Shown here in pieces: positions 36,301 through 49,049 of a DNA stretch of 64,000 nt (position 1 is the first letter of the stretch; each line of letters starts with the position of its first letter). The DNA is taken from the NCBI GenBank assembly GCA_002914845.1, contig JXTC01000229.1:278356-342355 (forward strand). Reading direction: 5' to 3'. A model generated the notes under the pieces. That model did no database searches, was not told where the DNA came from, and was given only the letters and a program-made list of their open reading frames with translations. This DNA is from Trema orientale (Eukaryota > Streptophyta > Magnoliopsida > Rosales > Cannabaceae). A program made the position numbers and the translations under genes.

Positions 36301-37120
36301 TAATTTCCACTAATTGAAAATAAAAAATAAATGACCTTAAGGATATGTTTGATGGAAAGGAAAGAAAAATAGAAGGATAGAAAATAAGAATATAAGAGTG
36401 ATAGAAGGATTTTTTTAATTATTAATTAGTATGTAGAAAAGAAAGAAAATAGGTAATTTGTGAAATTACAATTTAGTTATTTTAAATATAAACTATTTTA
36501 TTTTGAAATTAAGGACAATTTGATAATTTTATTAGCTTAATTTGTGAAAGTTCTCTTTTTACCCTTCTTTTCAATTTGGCCAATTTACAATTTGGTGAGA
36601 CCCATACTTTTTTTCCTTTTCTTTTTTTTTTTTAATTCCACTTTCTCTTCTACAAAACAAATTTTTCACTCTCTTCATTTATCTCTCATTAACTTTGCCT
36701 TCATTTCTCTTTTTCTTTCCTCTTTTATCAAATATAGAAAATCTACCCCACCCCACCCCATCCTTGCCTTATATGGCTAGGTGAAGATGAGTATATTTAT
36801 TTTTTCAGAGAACAATGCATCATGTCATAAACATGGAATTATAATTCATAACTTTTGGAGTTTTTACCTAAGTGTATGTTAATAATTTCATAGTGATAAA
36901 AGGATATCAATCATAAACAAGACATAAGAGATTGTGTTTTTTTTTTTTTTTTTTTGTTTTTGAAGTTGTGTTTTCAGTAATGAGAATAAAAATTGTTATT
37001 TGCTATTTGATGAGTAAATATTTAACTTATAAATCAAGTATATTTTAGTTCAAATAATTGTGAGTTCTCAAGTATTTTTTGTTAGTTTTATTGTAGAAAA
37101 ATAAGAAAACAAGACTTAAT
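36300..37120. other. Intergenic
   Basis: AT-rich, T-rich tracts near 36608-36635 and 36937-36957. No gene seen. Confidence 0.5.
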
Positions 37121-37129
37121 GCAATTTAT

Positions 37130-38530
37130 GGCCCAAAAATGAGAGAATTCTGGAGCCAAGTGCAGCCTCAATTCCAAAAGAGGTTGCGCGGCCACACAAC
37201 GAAATTGGGTGGCCGTGTAATTGAGTTTTGAAGACAAAGCCTCAGCCAAATGCCCGTGGCTACTGCACAACCGCGTAAGAGGATGGCATGGCTAAGGGTG
37301 AGCCGTGTTCATGCCTCCCCTCATACATGCACAGCTCTGCCTCTCATGCCATAAATGCTGACCAGAAACCTTCTCTTGGACCATATTAAGCCCTGGATCT
37401 GATTTTGATCGAATGGACATGATTTGACCTTGATATTTAAGGAATTTTGAGGGTTAAAAATCCTAAAAATAGAAGAGGTAAGGGGTGAAGAGAATTAGAG
37501 AAAAAAACACACAGTTAGATGCACAAAGTTCTTAAGAGAGAAAGCTTAGATTTAGAGAGTTTTTGAAGAACACTTGGGAGAGTTTCTTGAATAACTTGAA
37601 GATTTGAAGCCTCTCTCCAAATAGAGTTTTTCTTTCCTTTTCTCTCACTCTAATCTTTTATTAATTTTGTATTTGAAATACTTCGTGGCAAACTTTCATT
37701 TATGAAATTATTAATGAGATTGGATTTGAATTCTACTATGCTTATCTAGAAATTTCTATGTTATGATTTGATTTATCCTTTTTATACTTTGTTTGGATTA
37801 TTTTATTTGCTATTAATTTATTTTCCATCTTGGATTAATTTATGTCTCCCTTGGCTTATTGTTTCTATTTCATTTGGCCAATAAACTAGTTGACTTAGGT
37901 TGTAATTTTGATGCTTGAGAGAGATTATTTTCATAATCCGGAATTGAGAAGCATAGTTTAGGTAGTTGTGAGACTGAGAATAGATCAACACCTAGATAAC
38001 TAAGTGTGTAAGTATAGGTTATTGCGAGATCGGGAAGTGAACGATACCTAGATTCTAATTTTCAGGCAAACTTGGTGAGTCTTTAATTAAACGGATTAGA
38101 TAGGGATATTAATTCGAGTAGTTAGGTGCATTACCTCATTTGACGCTCGAGAGAGGTAATGAGGTTAGATTAGATCTCTGGGTTAATAAGTTGCTTGGAA
38201 TTAAATTAATAGTTACTTAATTTGAAGAATTTAGGAGTAATTGGGTGTATTAAGTCGTAGTACATTCGTACATAGTATTATCTATATTTTATTTATGCTT
38301 TATTATTTTATCTTTGTTTTTATTTGTTTATTTTTATTTTTAGTTAGATTTATGCCTAAATAAAATTGAGTTATGATAATTTCAGTAATTAGCGATAATT
38401 TAATACCCAATCTCTATGGATCAATCCTTCTTGTCACTATATTAGCTAGTTTTGATTTTATTAGGATGCGCTAGAATAGTTGACAGGAAGAAAACTATAT
38501 AAATTGTAAATTTGATTTTGGGCATTTAAA
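37130..38530 (+). mobile_element. Probable Ty3/gypsy LTR/leader remnant
   Basis: The GC-richer start (GGTTGCGCGGCCACACAACG, 37180) and a distal segment ending CCCAATCTCTATGGATCAAT, followed by a purine-ended stretch, resemble the LTR and pre-primer-site region of plant gypsy elements. No gag-pol, no paired LTR, no clear primer-binding site. Assignment rests on remembered family style and is weak. Confidence 0.3.
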
Positions 38531-38595
38531 TCAACGATTAATCGTTTCAATTATCACTATTTTTTAAAACAAATAAAAGGGCAAATGTTTTCTAA

Positions 38596-39202
38596 AACAG
38601 GTTTTAGAAGGAGGAAAAAAAACACTATAAGAAAATTTAAGAAAAAGAAAGCCAACAGATGATAAGGAGAGAGAAATTCTAGTGAGAGAATAAGAGGAGC
38701 AAAAGTCATAAGAGAAAATAAAATAAATGAGAATAAGGAGAGAGAAAATGATGAGAAATAATAAAAATATGTAAAATATGATAGAGAATGAGTCATAAGA
38801 GAGAATAGAGAGAGTAAACTAATTAAGAACACATGAAGAGAGAAAAAAAGTGAAAAAGAAAGACATGAGAATAGAGAATAAAAATAGAAAAAATCATGAG
38901 AGACAAAGTAGTAATAGAGAATAACAAGAGAAAATGTGATTAGAGAAAATAAGGGGATAAAAAGTGGTGAGAAAAAATGAGGAGAGAAAAACTGATAGGA
39001 GAAAATGAAGACTAAAGAGAGAAAAAGTGATGGGAGAAAATAATGAGAGAGAAAATAAAGAGAGCAAAAGTGACGAGAGCGAATAAGGAGAGAGAAATGA
39101 ATAAGAGAGAACGAGAAGAGATTAATTGAAGAGAATAAGGAGAGAGAAAATAAGGAGAGAAAAAGTGATGAGAGAAGATAATAAGAGAAATATGGTTGAG
39201 AG
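38596..39202 (+). repeat. Long polypurine (GAGA-rich) tract, left part
   Basis: About 600 bp of plus strand made almost only of A and G, in degenerate repeats of GAGAGAAAATAAGGAGAGAA-like units. It resumes at 40041-40165 after an insertion. The antisense ORF at 38557-38832 is a shadow of this low-complexity sequence. Confidence 0.85.
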
Positions 39203-40045
39203 AGAATTAGGAATGGTAACGGGGGAGAGGGGGGATTAAGAACGGTTTTTCAATTACCATCTCCATCTAGGAAGACTAATCGCAATACTATACCCACCCC
39301 ATTAGATATTCTTTTAGATGCAGTGACAATATTAATGGATAACAAGGAAAACCATAGTTATCCATTACCTGTTGATAAAGACAAAATAAGAAAACAAATT
39401 AAGATAAAAGTACTAGTTTCTTTCATAATTGACAATAGACAAACACTAGACATAACAATATATTAAATAATTTTCAAACTCTAAAATTCAAATATAGAAG
39501 TATATATAATTCTCTAAACTCATTATTTTAACAAAGATATATGAATATAAATAGTGTAAAATTAAATACATATCTATATATATAATAATTTTTTATATAA
39601 ATATATATAAATATTAGTTCGCAATCCAATAGGAATTTTTTTTATCTTTTGATAAATATTGTTTTGTCTAATTAAAATTGGTCACGCACATCTTTACATG
39701 ATAAAAGTGAAGAGAGAAAAGCAGTAAGTTATTTTATTTTTATTAATTCTTTTTTCAACTATTCAAATTATAATAGCCGTTAGATCATTATCCAACGGCT
39801 AAAAAAAACTTATTAATAGGTTAAAAAAAATACATACTAGATTGGTGCCTATATATATATATCAGGGTGAGTACGGTGCAGATTTTGCTAATACCATCCC
39901 CGCACTATACCCACATATTAATCGTACGACTATTCTCCTCGCCCTGATCATTTTTCCCATTTGGACGGTGTGGTTTTTCTTATCTCCGTTTGGATTTGAT
40001 AACCATAGATGCCTATAACCATGGATTATATTATCATCCCTAAAG
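39203..40045. mobile_element. TIR-like insertion splitting the polypurine tract
   Basis: The left end GGAATGGTAACGGGG and the reverse complement of the right end GGGATGATAATATAATCC resemble each other and the polypurine tract is continuous on both sides. The unit itself contains a nested MITE at 39617-39849. Boundaries approximate. Confidence 0.4.
39617..39849. mobile_element. CCAATCCAGTAGG-type MITE
   Basis: Left end CGCAATCCAATAGGAATTTT; right end, reverse complement, GCACCAATCTAGTATGTATT. TA-rich DNA flanks both sides. An internal palindrome AGCCGTT...AACGGCT is at 39775-39800. Same family as 50075-50492 and the fragment at 1-35. Confidence 0.6.
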
Positions 40046-40345
40046 AGAATGAGGATAGAGATAAAGTAACAAAAAGAATGAGGAGAGAAAAAATAATGAA
40101 AGAGAAAATAATAAGAGGGGAAAATATGCGAGAGAATAAATATAGTTAAAGTCATAAGAGAGAATGATTTTTATTTTTTTAAATTTTTTTCCAGAAATAC
40201 TGAAAACAATATTTTGTTGTTTTTTTGAATTTTCTGTTTTTTAACTCTATTTTTAAAAAATCATTCTTAGAGATGAGCGCTAAATACCTTTACTTGTTAT
40301 AAAAAACCAGCTTTCTATTTTTAAAAATATATATCATTCTTTTAG

Positions 40346-40878
40346 GGATTTATGGTACTTCCCGATTTATCATATTTGTGGCAATTTGGTCCTCAAAATT
40401 TCAATTGTAGATCAAGTGGTTCCTATACTTTATGATTTGTAGCAATTTGGCCTATGAACTGTCTAATTTGTAATTTATTGTTAAATTTTTGACCAAAGAC
40501 ATATATAAAAAGCACGTTGTAGCATCTAAAAGTATATATAAAGGAAAATAAATTGAATAAAAAGATTAGAGAATAAAAGATGCATGTTTTTTCCAATTTT
40601 CAGGGTTCTTGAAATTGAAAATTTATAAAAAATTTTCTGTGATTGTTCATTTTTATTCTTGAAATTCCTAAATTACCTATCAAATACACTTTTAGATGCC
40701 ACTATGTACTCTCACGTGTGTATTTTGTCAAAAATTTAACAGCAGATTGTAATTTAGATAATCCAAGGACCAAATTACTATAAATCAGAAAATTAATGAC
40801 TATTTATGACATAATTGAAACTTTGAGGGCCAAATGCCACAACTATGATAGTTTAGAGACCATTTGTGCCATTAACCT
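40346..40878. mobile_element. Mutator-like foldback MITE, about 160-bp TIRs
   Basis: The left arm (GGATTTATGGTAC..., with TTTGTGGCAATTTGGTCC) and the right arm read in reverse (AGGTTAATGGCAC..., with TTGTGGCATTTGGCCC) stay alignable for roughly 160 bp, through TTAAATTTTTGACCAAAG / TTAAATTTTTGACAAAAT. Identical 9-bp flanks TTCTTTTAG lie at 40337-40345 and 40879-40887. Long TIRs and a 9-bp duplication are Mutator hallmarks. Non-coding. Confidence 0.8.
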
Positions 40879-40887
40879 TTCTTTTAG

Positions 40888-41352
40888 TTATGATGTCAAA
40901 TACTCATAGTTTATCAAACCAATTAGGTTTTCTTCTTTCAATTTTTCATTTCATATTTGCTATAGTTTCTTAACTACCAAAGTTTTTGAGGTAGGATTGT
41001 TCATGCATGGTTTCAAGTAAAGACAATATAATGGCCAATGGACCGAAAATTTGTCTCTCCTAGATTCACTTGACACAATATGCCTGATTTCATAGAAATT
41101 GAACTTTCTTTTTCTTTCACTTTTTTTTCTTTTAAAATACAAAAATTAACTTAAAAGGAAAAAGAAAACATAAATTAAAAAGAAATGAAAAAAAGGTAAA
41201 GATTGGGACACCAAAATCTTATACTACAAACTTATACTAGTGATGTGACATCATTTTTAACTATATAACTTTAAGTCGTATGATCTTACTTTAAAATAAA
41301 GAGTAGTTAAAATACATGTATTATATAATGTAAATTTTTGAGGTAATATTTT
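40888..41352. other. Intergenic
   Basis: AT-rich, no gene or clear element. Confidence 0.5.
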
Positions 41353-41824
41353 AAGCCCCGTTTGGTTCACTTATTTGAATGAGTTTATTTGAATGGAAAT
41401 TGTTGAATATGTTATAATTAGAATGAGAGACATTTGAATTAAAATAAAATGGAATGAGATGTAACTAGAATGGTAGGCATTAAAATGGACCGTTCAAAAA
41501 TATCTCTAAGGCTCTATTCTCATTCAAAGATACAAAAAATCCATTCCAATAGTTATTTCTTAAGCTCCATTCTCATTCTAAGACACAAAAAATCTATTCT
41601 AATGATCATTCCAAGATACAAAAAATCCATTCTAATAGTTATTTCTTAGGCTTCATTCTCATTCTAAGACATAAAAAATCCATTCTAATGATTTATGTGA
41701 CTGATAGACTATCTGAATATAAAAATTAAATTGTTGAAACAAACATCTATTCTAACGAATTTTTTATTCCATTACGAATTTTCTATTTGAATGGAATGGA
41801 AAAAGTTTGAAAGAAACTAGGCTT
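41353..41824. mobile_element. CCCGTTTGGTTC-type MITE, copy 3
   Basis: Left end AAGCCCCGTTTGGTTCAC; right end GAAAGAAACTAGGCTT. The interior is more diverged than copies 1 and 2 and has internal duplications of CATTCTAAGACA and AAAAAATCCATTCTAAT. It ends 212 bp upstream of the methionine S-methyltransferase ATG, so it lies in or beside that promoter. Confidence 0.65.
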
Positions 41825-42035
41825 AGTTTTCCGATCATTACTCGAACAAAAATAACCCAAGGTTAGGTGAAGCATAAGAAATTAAAAAAAAAAGGAAAAA
41901 AGAAAGAAAAAACCGGGAAGTTACTAAAGAAAAATCTCTATTTATTAGTCTCTTTCTGTTTATCTCTCTGAGACTGAAGAATATTTCATTTCAGTCTATC
42001 GTCGTCGTTGAAGCTCGTGCAGCACTGTGGTGAAG
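41825..42035 (+). promoter_or_regulatory. Promoter and leader of the methionine S-methyltransferase gene
   Basis: Contains a TATA-like CTATTTATTAG (about 41938) followed by a pyrimidine-rich leader with GTCGTCGTTG just before the ATG at 42036. Core promoter call is inference from spacing. Confidence 0.4.
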
Positions 42036-45000
42036 ATGGTGGAAGCATCGGTCAACGAGTTCTTGAAGCAGTGCGAGCAGTCAGGGGACGCCGCCTACGC
42101 TGCCCTGAGAGCTCTGGTTGAGCGTCTTGACGATCCCAAGACCCGCGTCCAGGCCCGGATCTTCCTCTCTGACCTCCAGAAGAGGTTTCCTTCTAAAGAA
42201 GCCTCCGATAAATGCTTCGAAACCTACCATTTTCGGATCGACGATATCTTCCTTGACCAATATGAGGGTAACCCATTTGTCTTTTTTGCTCTGTTTTTAC
42301 ACAGAGACCATCAGAAATGTTTTAGCTTTCGTGGGGTTTTCTTGTTCTTGTTTTTGTTTTTGGTTTTCATGTCTACGCAATCTGTTTGTGAAAATGCTTA
42401 GGTTACCAAGGGAGGAAGAAGCTGACGACCATGGTGATCCCCAGCATTTTTCTCCCGGAAGACTGGTCTTTTACCTTCTATGAAGGTTTAAATAGACACC
42501 CGGATTCTATTTTCAGGGATAGGACTGTTGCTGAGCTTGGTTGTGGCAATGGCTGGATTTCAATTGCCATTGCTGAAAAATGGTTGCCTTCCAAGGTTTC
42601 TTGCTGAATTTTCTTGTCTTTTTGTTTGTGTTTTTCGTTTTCTTAAGATGATTTGACTGTATGACGTTCTGAAGGTTTATGGGCTTGATATCAATCCCAG
42701 AGCGGTCAAGATTTCTTGGCTAAACTTGTACTTGAATGCTTTGGATGAAAACGGTCAACCCGTCTACGATAGGGAGAAGAAGACTTTGTTGGACAGGGTT
42801 GAATTTCATGAGTCTGATCTCTTGGCTTATTGCAGAGACAATGGAATTCAACTCGAACGTATTGTTGGATGCATTCCTCAGGTGAGTTCACAGCTCTCTG
42901 CTCAAAATCCAAGGAGGGTCCTTAAGCCTATCAGATAGCATTTTGGAATGTTGTAACATGTGTATTATTAGTTTGACTCTTTATGTAAATGTTCTTGATT
43001 GTGTTATTGCAGATTCTTAACCCAAATCCGGATGCAATGTCTAAGATGATTACTGAAAATGCTAGCGAAGAATTTCTCTATTCGTTAAGCAATTATTGTG
43101 CACTTCAGGTTAGAACAAATCCTTGGTATTTTGGTATTATGTTTTTGTCTCGTTTCATTCTCCGAAGTCAAATATATATCTTTACGTGGCATCGTAGAAG
43201 TTGTGAGTCCTTTCAGAATTAACTGAAGATGGGAACTGCTAAAGAGGACTATGGTCTCATGGCTCTCGCTGTCTACCAGTACCATGCATTAATTTAACCT
43301 TTTTTTTTTGGGTCTGGGTGATTAGATGGAACTGATATAAGGATCCACTGATGTTCTGAGAATTTGCTTGAATTTGGTTATTTTTACTTGGTACTTTAAT
43401 ATATTTCAACATTACTTCGGTGGTTCTCCTTCTAGAACTTAGGATTACGAAGAAATATGTTAATTTAAAAATCAAGCGACTAACCCAAAGGTGCAGTGTA
43501 ATATCTCCTTGTATTGAACTTTTGAAGAATAAAGGAATCTCGTTCATTTGCATTAGCTTCTTTGATTTACATGTAAACTCTTGATGTGCTTTTATTCCTT
43601 TTTGATCTATTAGTTAAGTTAAAAAAGCTTGTATTCCTATTGTAATTCATTATTACACGAGGGAAAATGTCCATTGCCCCTTATTAGTTAAGGGAAATGC
43701 TTTTGATTGTGGTATTCTCAAACTCCTTGATATGTCTCCACATCCTTTTTAATTGACATTAGTTGAGCCAAAAGGTCCATTACCACCATTGTGGCATTTT
43801 TCTTTATGTACTTTTATGTTCTGTTTTGAAGGGTTTTGTTGAAGATCAGTTTGGCTTAGGTCTAATTGCTAGAGCAGTAGAGGAAGGAATAGCTGTCATC
43901 AAACCGATGGGGATAATGATATTCAATATGGGAGGTCGTCCGGGGCAAGGTGTTTGTAAACGCTTGTTTGAACGACGTGGTTTCCAAGTTACTAAACTTT
44001 GGCAGACTAAAATTCTACAGGCGAGTGAACTTTTTTTAATTGGAGAAGTTTTTCATCCTCCAATTTTTCTCTCCTATTGAATTGTGTCTCTACAGGCCTC
44101 AGATACAGATATTTCAGCTCTGGTTGAAATTGAGAAGAATAGTCCACATCGTTTTGAGTTCTTCATGGGACTTTCTGGCGACCAGCCTATTTGTGCTCGA
44201 ACAGCATGGGCCTATGGAGAGGCTGGTGGAAGAATCTCTCATGCTTTATCAGTTTATAGCTGTCAACTTCGTCAGCCAAATCAGGTATGTGTTTGATTAA
44301 TTTTCAATTTTTTTCAGTTACGTATACTGCCTCTGAAACAGAAGGATGATTATTTGAATAAACTGACAGGTTAAGAGAGTTTTTGAATTTCTTAAAAATG
44401 GCTTCCAAGAAGTCAGCAATTCTTTGGATTTATCCTTTCAAGATGATGCTGTTGCGGATGAGAAGATTCCCTTCCTAGCTTATCTATCTGGCATTTTGAA
44501 GGAGGGTTCTTTTTGCACATATGAGCCACCGGCCGGAAGCAAACGCTTCCGTAACCTCATTGCTGGTTTTATGAAGACTTATCACCGAATTCCACTCAGT
44601 GCTGACGTAAGAAAATAATTTGCTATGCATTTCTTCCGGTACCCTTTTTGATTGAGTTTGTTTATCATGTCTTAATACATGATGGTATTTTGTTTCATTC
44701 AAGTTATTTGATCAGCCATGTTACTAAAAATCAAAATTTACTAGCCTTCGAAACTTTCTACATAAATTGCTTGTAAACTTGACGCTATAGTAGCATGTTA
44801 TTTTTGGGTTTTGAAGAATAAGCCGGATTTCTGACTTTGTCTTTCTCCATTGTTATGGCAAGAATGTTGTTGTCTTTCCTTCGAGAGCTGTGGCAATTGA
44901 GAATGCTCTACGATTGTTTTCACCTCGTCTCGCAATTGTTGATGAACATCTAACTCGACACCTGCCCCGTCAGTGGTTAACTTCTTTAGCACTCGGGGTA

Positions 45001-48000
45001 TGTTTCATTTCAGCTGTTTTGTAGGCTTCTGCTGGCTTTGGTAAATTGATTTAATTCTTTACTACTATTAAAAACATTTATTTAGTCATTCTTCAAGATA
45101 TCACATTTTTGTTGACTAGTGTATGTGTTTTGGTTTCTGAGTTTAATGTTTATATCCATGTAATGAAGGATATGTTTTGACAATTGAGATTTGTGTCTTT
45201 CTTTTCTTCTTTCTTCTTTTTTCTCTCTCCTTTTTATTTTTATTTTTTATTTTTCAAATATATATATGCTTTCATCTCTTAGCTTTCATCATGTAACTAG
45301 GTGCCCTAAAAATGCAGAGTTATGGAGCTCAGTTTTCTTCCTTCTTCCATTGTCATTGTCAGATCCTGTTTTATGAATTAAGTTGTGCACACAAAATCTT
45401 TGTGATAATATGTTTCATAATTTTCCTATGGGTGGATTTTGAAGCAACATAATTTTCCTATGGGTGGATTTTGAAGCAATGCTGATGGGTTTTGTAGGGG
45501 GTGGGGATGTGGACAGGGGGAGTCATAGGGGTTTAGCTGCTGCTTTTGGTAAATATATTTATCTCCATATTGTAGGGTACAGGAGGCAGTGACTCCGTGG
45601 AGGATGTGCTTACCGTCATCGAAGCCCCTCGCCAATCAGAACTAATGATAGAGCTGATAAGAAAGCTAAAACCACAGGTTGTTGTAACTGGTATTGCTCA
45701 ATTCGAGGTTGTTACTAGTTCAGCCTTTGTGCACCTTTTAGGCATTACAAGAGAAATTGGATCTCGTCTTTTCTTAGACATATCTGATCACTTTGAGCTA
45801 TCCAGCCTTCCAAGTTCCAATGGTGTCCTAAAATATATTGCAGAAACTCCTCTACCCTCACATGCAGCAATTATATGCGGCTTATTAAGAAACCAGGTGC
45901 TTTTTTTCTTTTCGTATTATCAATCATTTTACTTACTTGCGTTACCTCTACAGCTTTCTACTTTATTAAGTCAATCGGTATCCTAATGGTGTTGAGACAT
46001 CTTCTTATTAATGGCGTTAAAACGCTCTTTCCAGGTATATTCAGATTTAGAAGTAGCCTTTGTGATTTCAGAAGATGAGGCCATATTCAAGGCCTTGTCC
46101 AAGACTGTGGAATTGCTGGAAGGAAATACAGCGCTGATTAGTCAAAGCTATTATGGTTGCCTTTTCCATGAGCTTCTAGCTTTTCAGCTAGCTGACCGGC
46201 ATCCACCTGCAGAGGTTTGTCGTTTTGCTTTACGTTTGTCTGTAAAGGGCATATTCATTTAAGATTAGAGGTTCTAAATTTCCGAGCATGTAAGAATTGT
46301 ACCTTGTCAAAACAATTCCACAAGAATAATTGTTCGAGAAACTTATACAGAAGCAATTTAGTCAATCTTAATGCTCTGGGAGTAGGCTTATATTTAAACC
46401 CTTATAAGTTGCTAGGTCTATTGCTCGTTCAGCTTCTCTCTCTCTCTCTCTCTCTCTTGAATAATGTCGGTAGGAGATTATTGTATGTCGTAAACAATTA
46501 ATTTGCAGTTTTATCACATGTTGGTTTGTTTAACTTGAAATTCTGAGTAAACTCTTTTGTTCTTTCTCAAACTGATTTTAATACATGTCCTTCAGAGGGA
46601 ATCTGGGAAGGCTAAATCAGCAGAGATGATTGGTTTTTCTACTTCAGCAATCTCAGTCCTTGACAGTGCCGAATTGTCAGTCAGTGAGACAGAGAATTCT
46701 TCCTTGATTCACATGGATGCTGATCAAAGCTTCTTGCCTGTGCCATCTCCCGTCAAGGCTGCTATTTTTGAAAGTTTTGCAAGACAGAATATGGCTGAGT
46801 CTGAAATTGATGCTACCCCCAGCATCAAGCAATTTATTAAAAGCAACTATGGTTTCCCAGTTGATGCCAATACAGAATTTATATATGCTGACAGCTCACT
46901 GGCTCTGTTCAATAAATTAGTACTTTGCTGCATCCAAGAAGGTGGGACATTATGCTTTCCAGCTGGTTCAAATGGCAACTATGTTGCTGCTGCCAAGTTT
47001 TTGAAAGCAAATATTGTAAACATACCTACTAATTTTGAAGAAGGCTTTAAGCTTACTGAGAAGACACTTTCTGGAATACTTGACACCGTGCATAAGCCAT
47101 GGTTGTACATTTCTGGACCTACAGTCAGCCCAACTGGTTTGCTGTACAACAACCAAGAGATCGAGGATTTGTTATCAATATGCGCCAATTTTGGGGCTAA
47201 AGTTGTTCTTGATACTTCGTTTTCGGGCTTGGAATTTGACTCTGATGGTTTGGTTGGCTGGAATTTGGTGGACTGTTTATCAAAGCTGAAGTCTAGCAAC
47301 CCGTCTTTTTGTGTCTCTCTGCTTGGAGGACTGTCTTTAAAGATGCTTACTGGGCCACTCAAATTTGGTTTTCTGGTTTTAAATGAGCCTGCTTTGGTTG
47401 ATGCATTTCATAGCTTTCCAGGGCTAAGCAAACCTCACAGCACTGTCAGATATGCCGTGAAGAAGCTGTTGAGCCTAGGAGAGCAGAAATCAGGAGATTT
47501 GTGGGACTCTATTGTAAAAGAGATAGGGAATTTGAAGAATAGATCGAAGTGCTTGAAAGAGGTGAAACATCCTTTCTCTTTCCCTCCTCCTTCCCATTTT
47601 CGTTTCTTCATTTTCCACCGCTGGCCTTTACTTGCTCCTACCTAAAGAAATTAGTGCCTACTAGTTAATACTAGTTATTTTCAAAGACCTCAATGATCAT
47701 TTCTCATCATTTTTTACCTTTCAATTTTTTTACGGGAGGGGTATACGTGTTATTGTGAAATGTGAATGCTTCTATTTCTTCTTAGGAAGTTTCAAACACA
47801 TTTACGTTGGTTATGAATGCTAGTGTTATGGGTCCAGATATTAAGTTATATTGGCAGTCTGCATGATACTGCTGAAATCACCTCTCATTGTCTGTTCTTA
47901 GCCTTAGCTGTAAAGTCAATGACCACGACTCCGTGCTTCCAAGGAAGGAGATCTTTGTGTTCATGACAAGATGCAATGATAGAAACATTTAGTTAGAATT

Positions 48001-48581
48001 ATTGTAGTTCTAAAAAATTTATTTTCTAAAGACAGTTTAGCTTGAATTACAACCTCAACCTCTCATGTTAAAATCAAACTAAAGGAAGATTTGAGTCTAG
48101 AGCTACCAACATCTAGGAAAAAATATACTGCAATTGATTTAGAAAAGTTATAAGTGATAATCAAATATCGCAAAACCCAGGTTTTGTCTTTGAGTAGCAA
48201 GCAGTGTTTGTATTTGCAATTTTCTTGCCTTGCTTATTCTCATCTTACTTTTTTCAGACATTGAAGAACTGCGGATGGGACGTGCTCGAACCCCATGGAG
48301 GAATATCCATGGTGGCCAAGCCTTCAGCCTATCTGAACAAGATTGTTAAACTCAAGGGGTCACCCAAAGATGGAAGCATTGGGAGTGCTCCAGTCTATGA
48401 AGCTGAGCTTGATGACTCAAATATCAGGGACGTCATTTACAGGGCCACTGGTTTATGCATCAACAGTGGCTTATGGACTGGAATTCCTGGCTTCTGTAGG
48501 TTCACCATTGCCTTGGAACAAGGCGAATTCGAACAAGCGTTGGATTGCATTACAAAGATTAATAGCATTATTAGTAACTGA
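42036..48581 (+). CDS. MMT: Methionine S-methyltransferase, 12 exons, intact
   Basis: Makes S-methylmethionine from methionine and S-adenosylmethionine (EC 2.1.1.12), a cytosolic step of the plant S-methylmethionine cycle. Exons: 42036-42267, 42402-42595, 42675-42881, 43013-43108, 43832-44020, 44096-44284, 44370-44606, 44863-44997, 45576-45896, 46035-46214, 46596-47561, 48258-48581; they join in frame to 1,089 aa, the usual plant length. The N-terminal methyltransferase part shows motif I VAELGCGNGW (residues 120-129) and GLDINPRAV (145-153), then GCIPQILNP (about 207-215). The C-terminal third (from about 661) is the aminotransferase-like domain typical of this family (SGPTVSPTGLLYNNQE, SLLGGLSLKMLTGPLKFGF). 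The start MVEASVNEFLKQC is preferred; the frame upstream offers only GTG. Intron 5 begins GC (44021) and not GT. No frameshift or stop seen. Confidence 0.97.
45419..45479 (+). repeat. Tandem 29-bp duplication in MMT intron 8
   Basis: TTTTCCTATGGGTGGATTTT-GAAGCAA occurs twice in direct succession (from 45419 and 45451), about 100 bp before the exon 9 acceptor. Exact copies suggest a recent event. Confidence 0.9.
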
Positions 48582-49049
48582 AATTACTTCTTGATTCTTC
48601 GTTGTCCGAGTCGGATAAACGTGAAGTTGATTTCTTAAGTCGGCATCAATTAAGGTTCTTTCCACTTATCCATACATAACCATACAAATCAATTTCATCA
48701 CTTGTTTCATGAGTCCAGAATTTGTTTTAGGACTCTGTTTTCTTCTCAAAGCACACAAATTTCATCAGTGTGGAACTTTCTCAATGCTATGCATATAATA
48801 AAAATCTTAGTTTGTGCAAGATCTATTCCCCTAGAAGTTAGAAATGGTAGCGAAAATTCCCCCTTCGTCAATTTTATAGATGGGTTATTATTTAAAAAAA
48901 TTAGAAATCTTGGGTGTAATTTAGTTTTTTTATTTTTTAGTGATAAAAATCTTGGGTTTCTGGATATCTCAAATAAAATTTTGAAATTTTGAAATCTAGT
49001 CAAAATTAGTTCTAAAACAATCATTTTATCAAGGTACCAAAAAGGGGAA
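48582..49049 (+). other. 3' flank of MMT
   Basis: Presumed 3' UTR and flank. No further coding signal. Confidence 0.5.

Noticed and set aside
38557-38832. 91-codon hydrophobic minus-strand ORF
   Set aside because: Produced by the polypurine tract (antisense CT-rich sequence gives Leu, Ser and Phe); low complexity.
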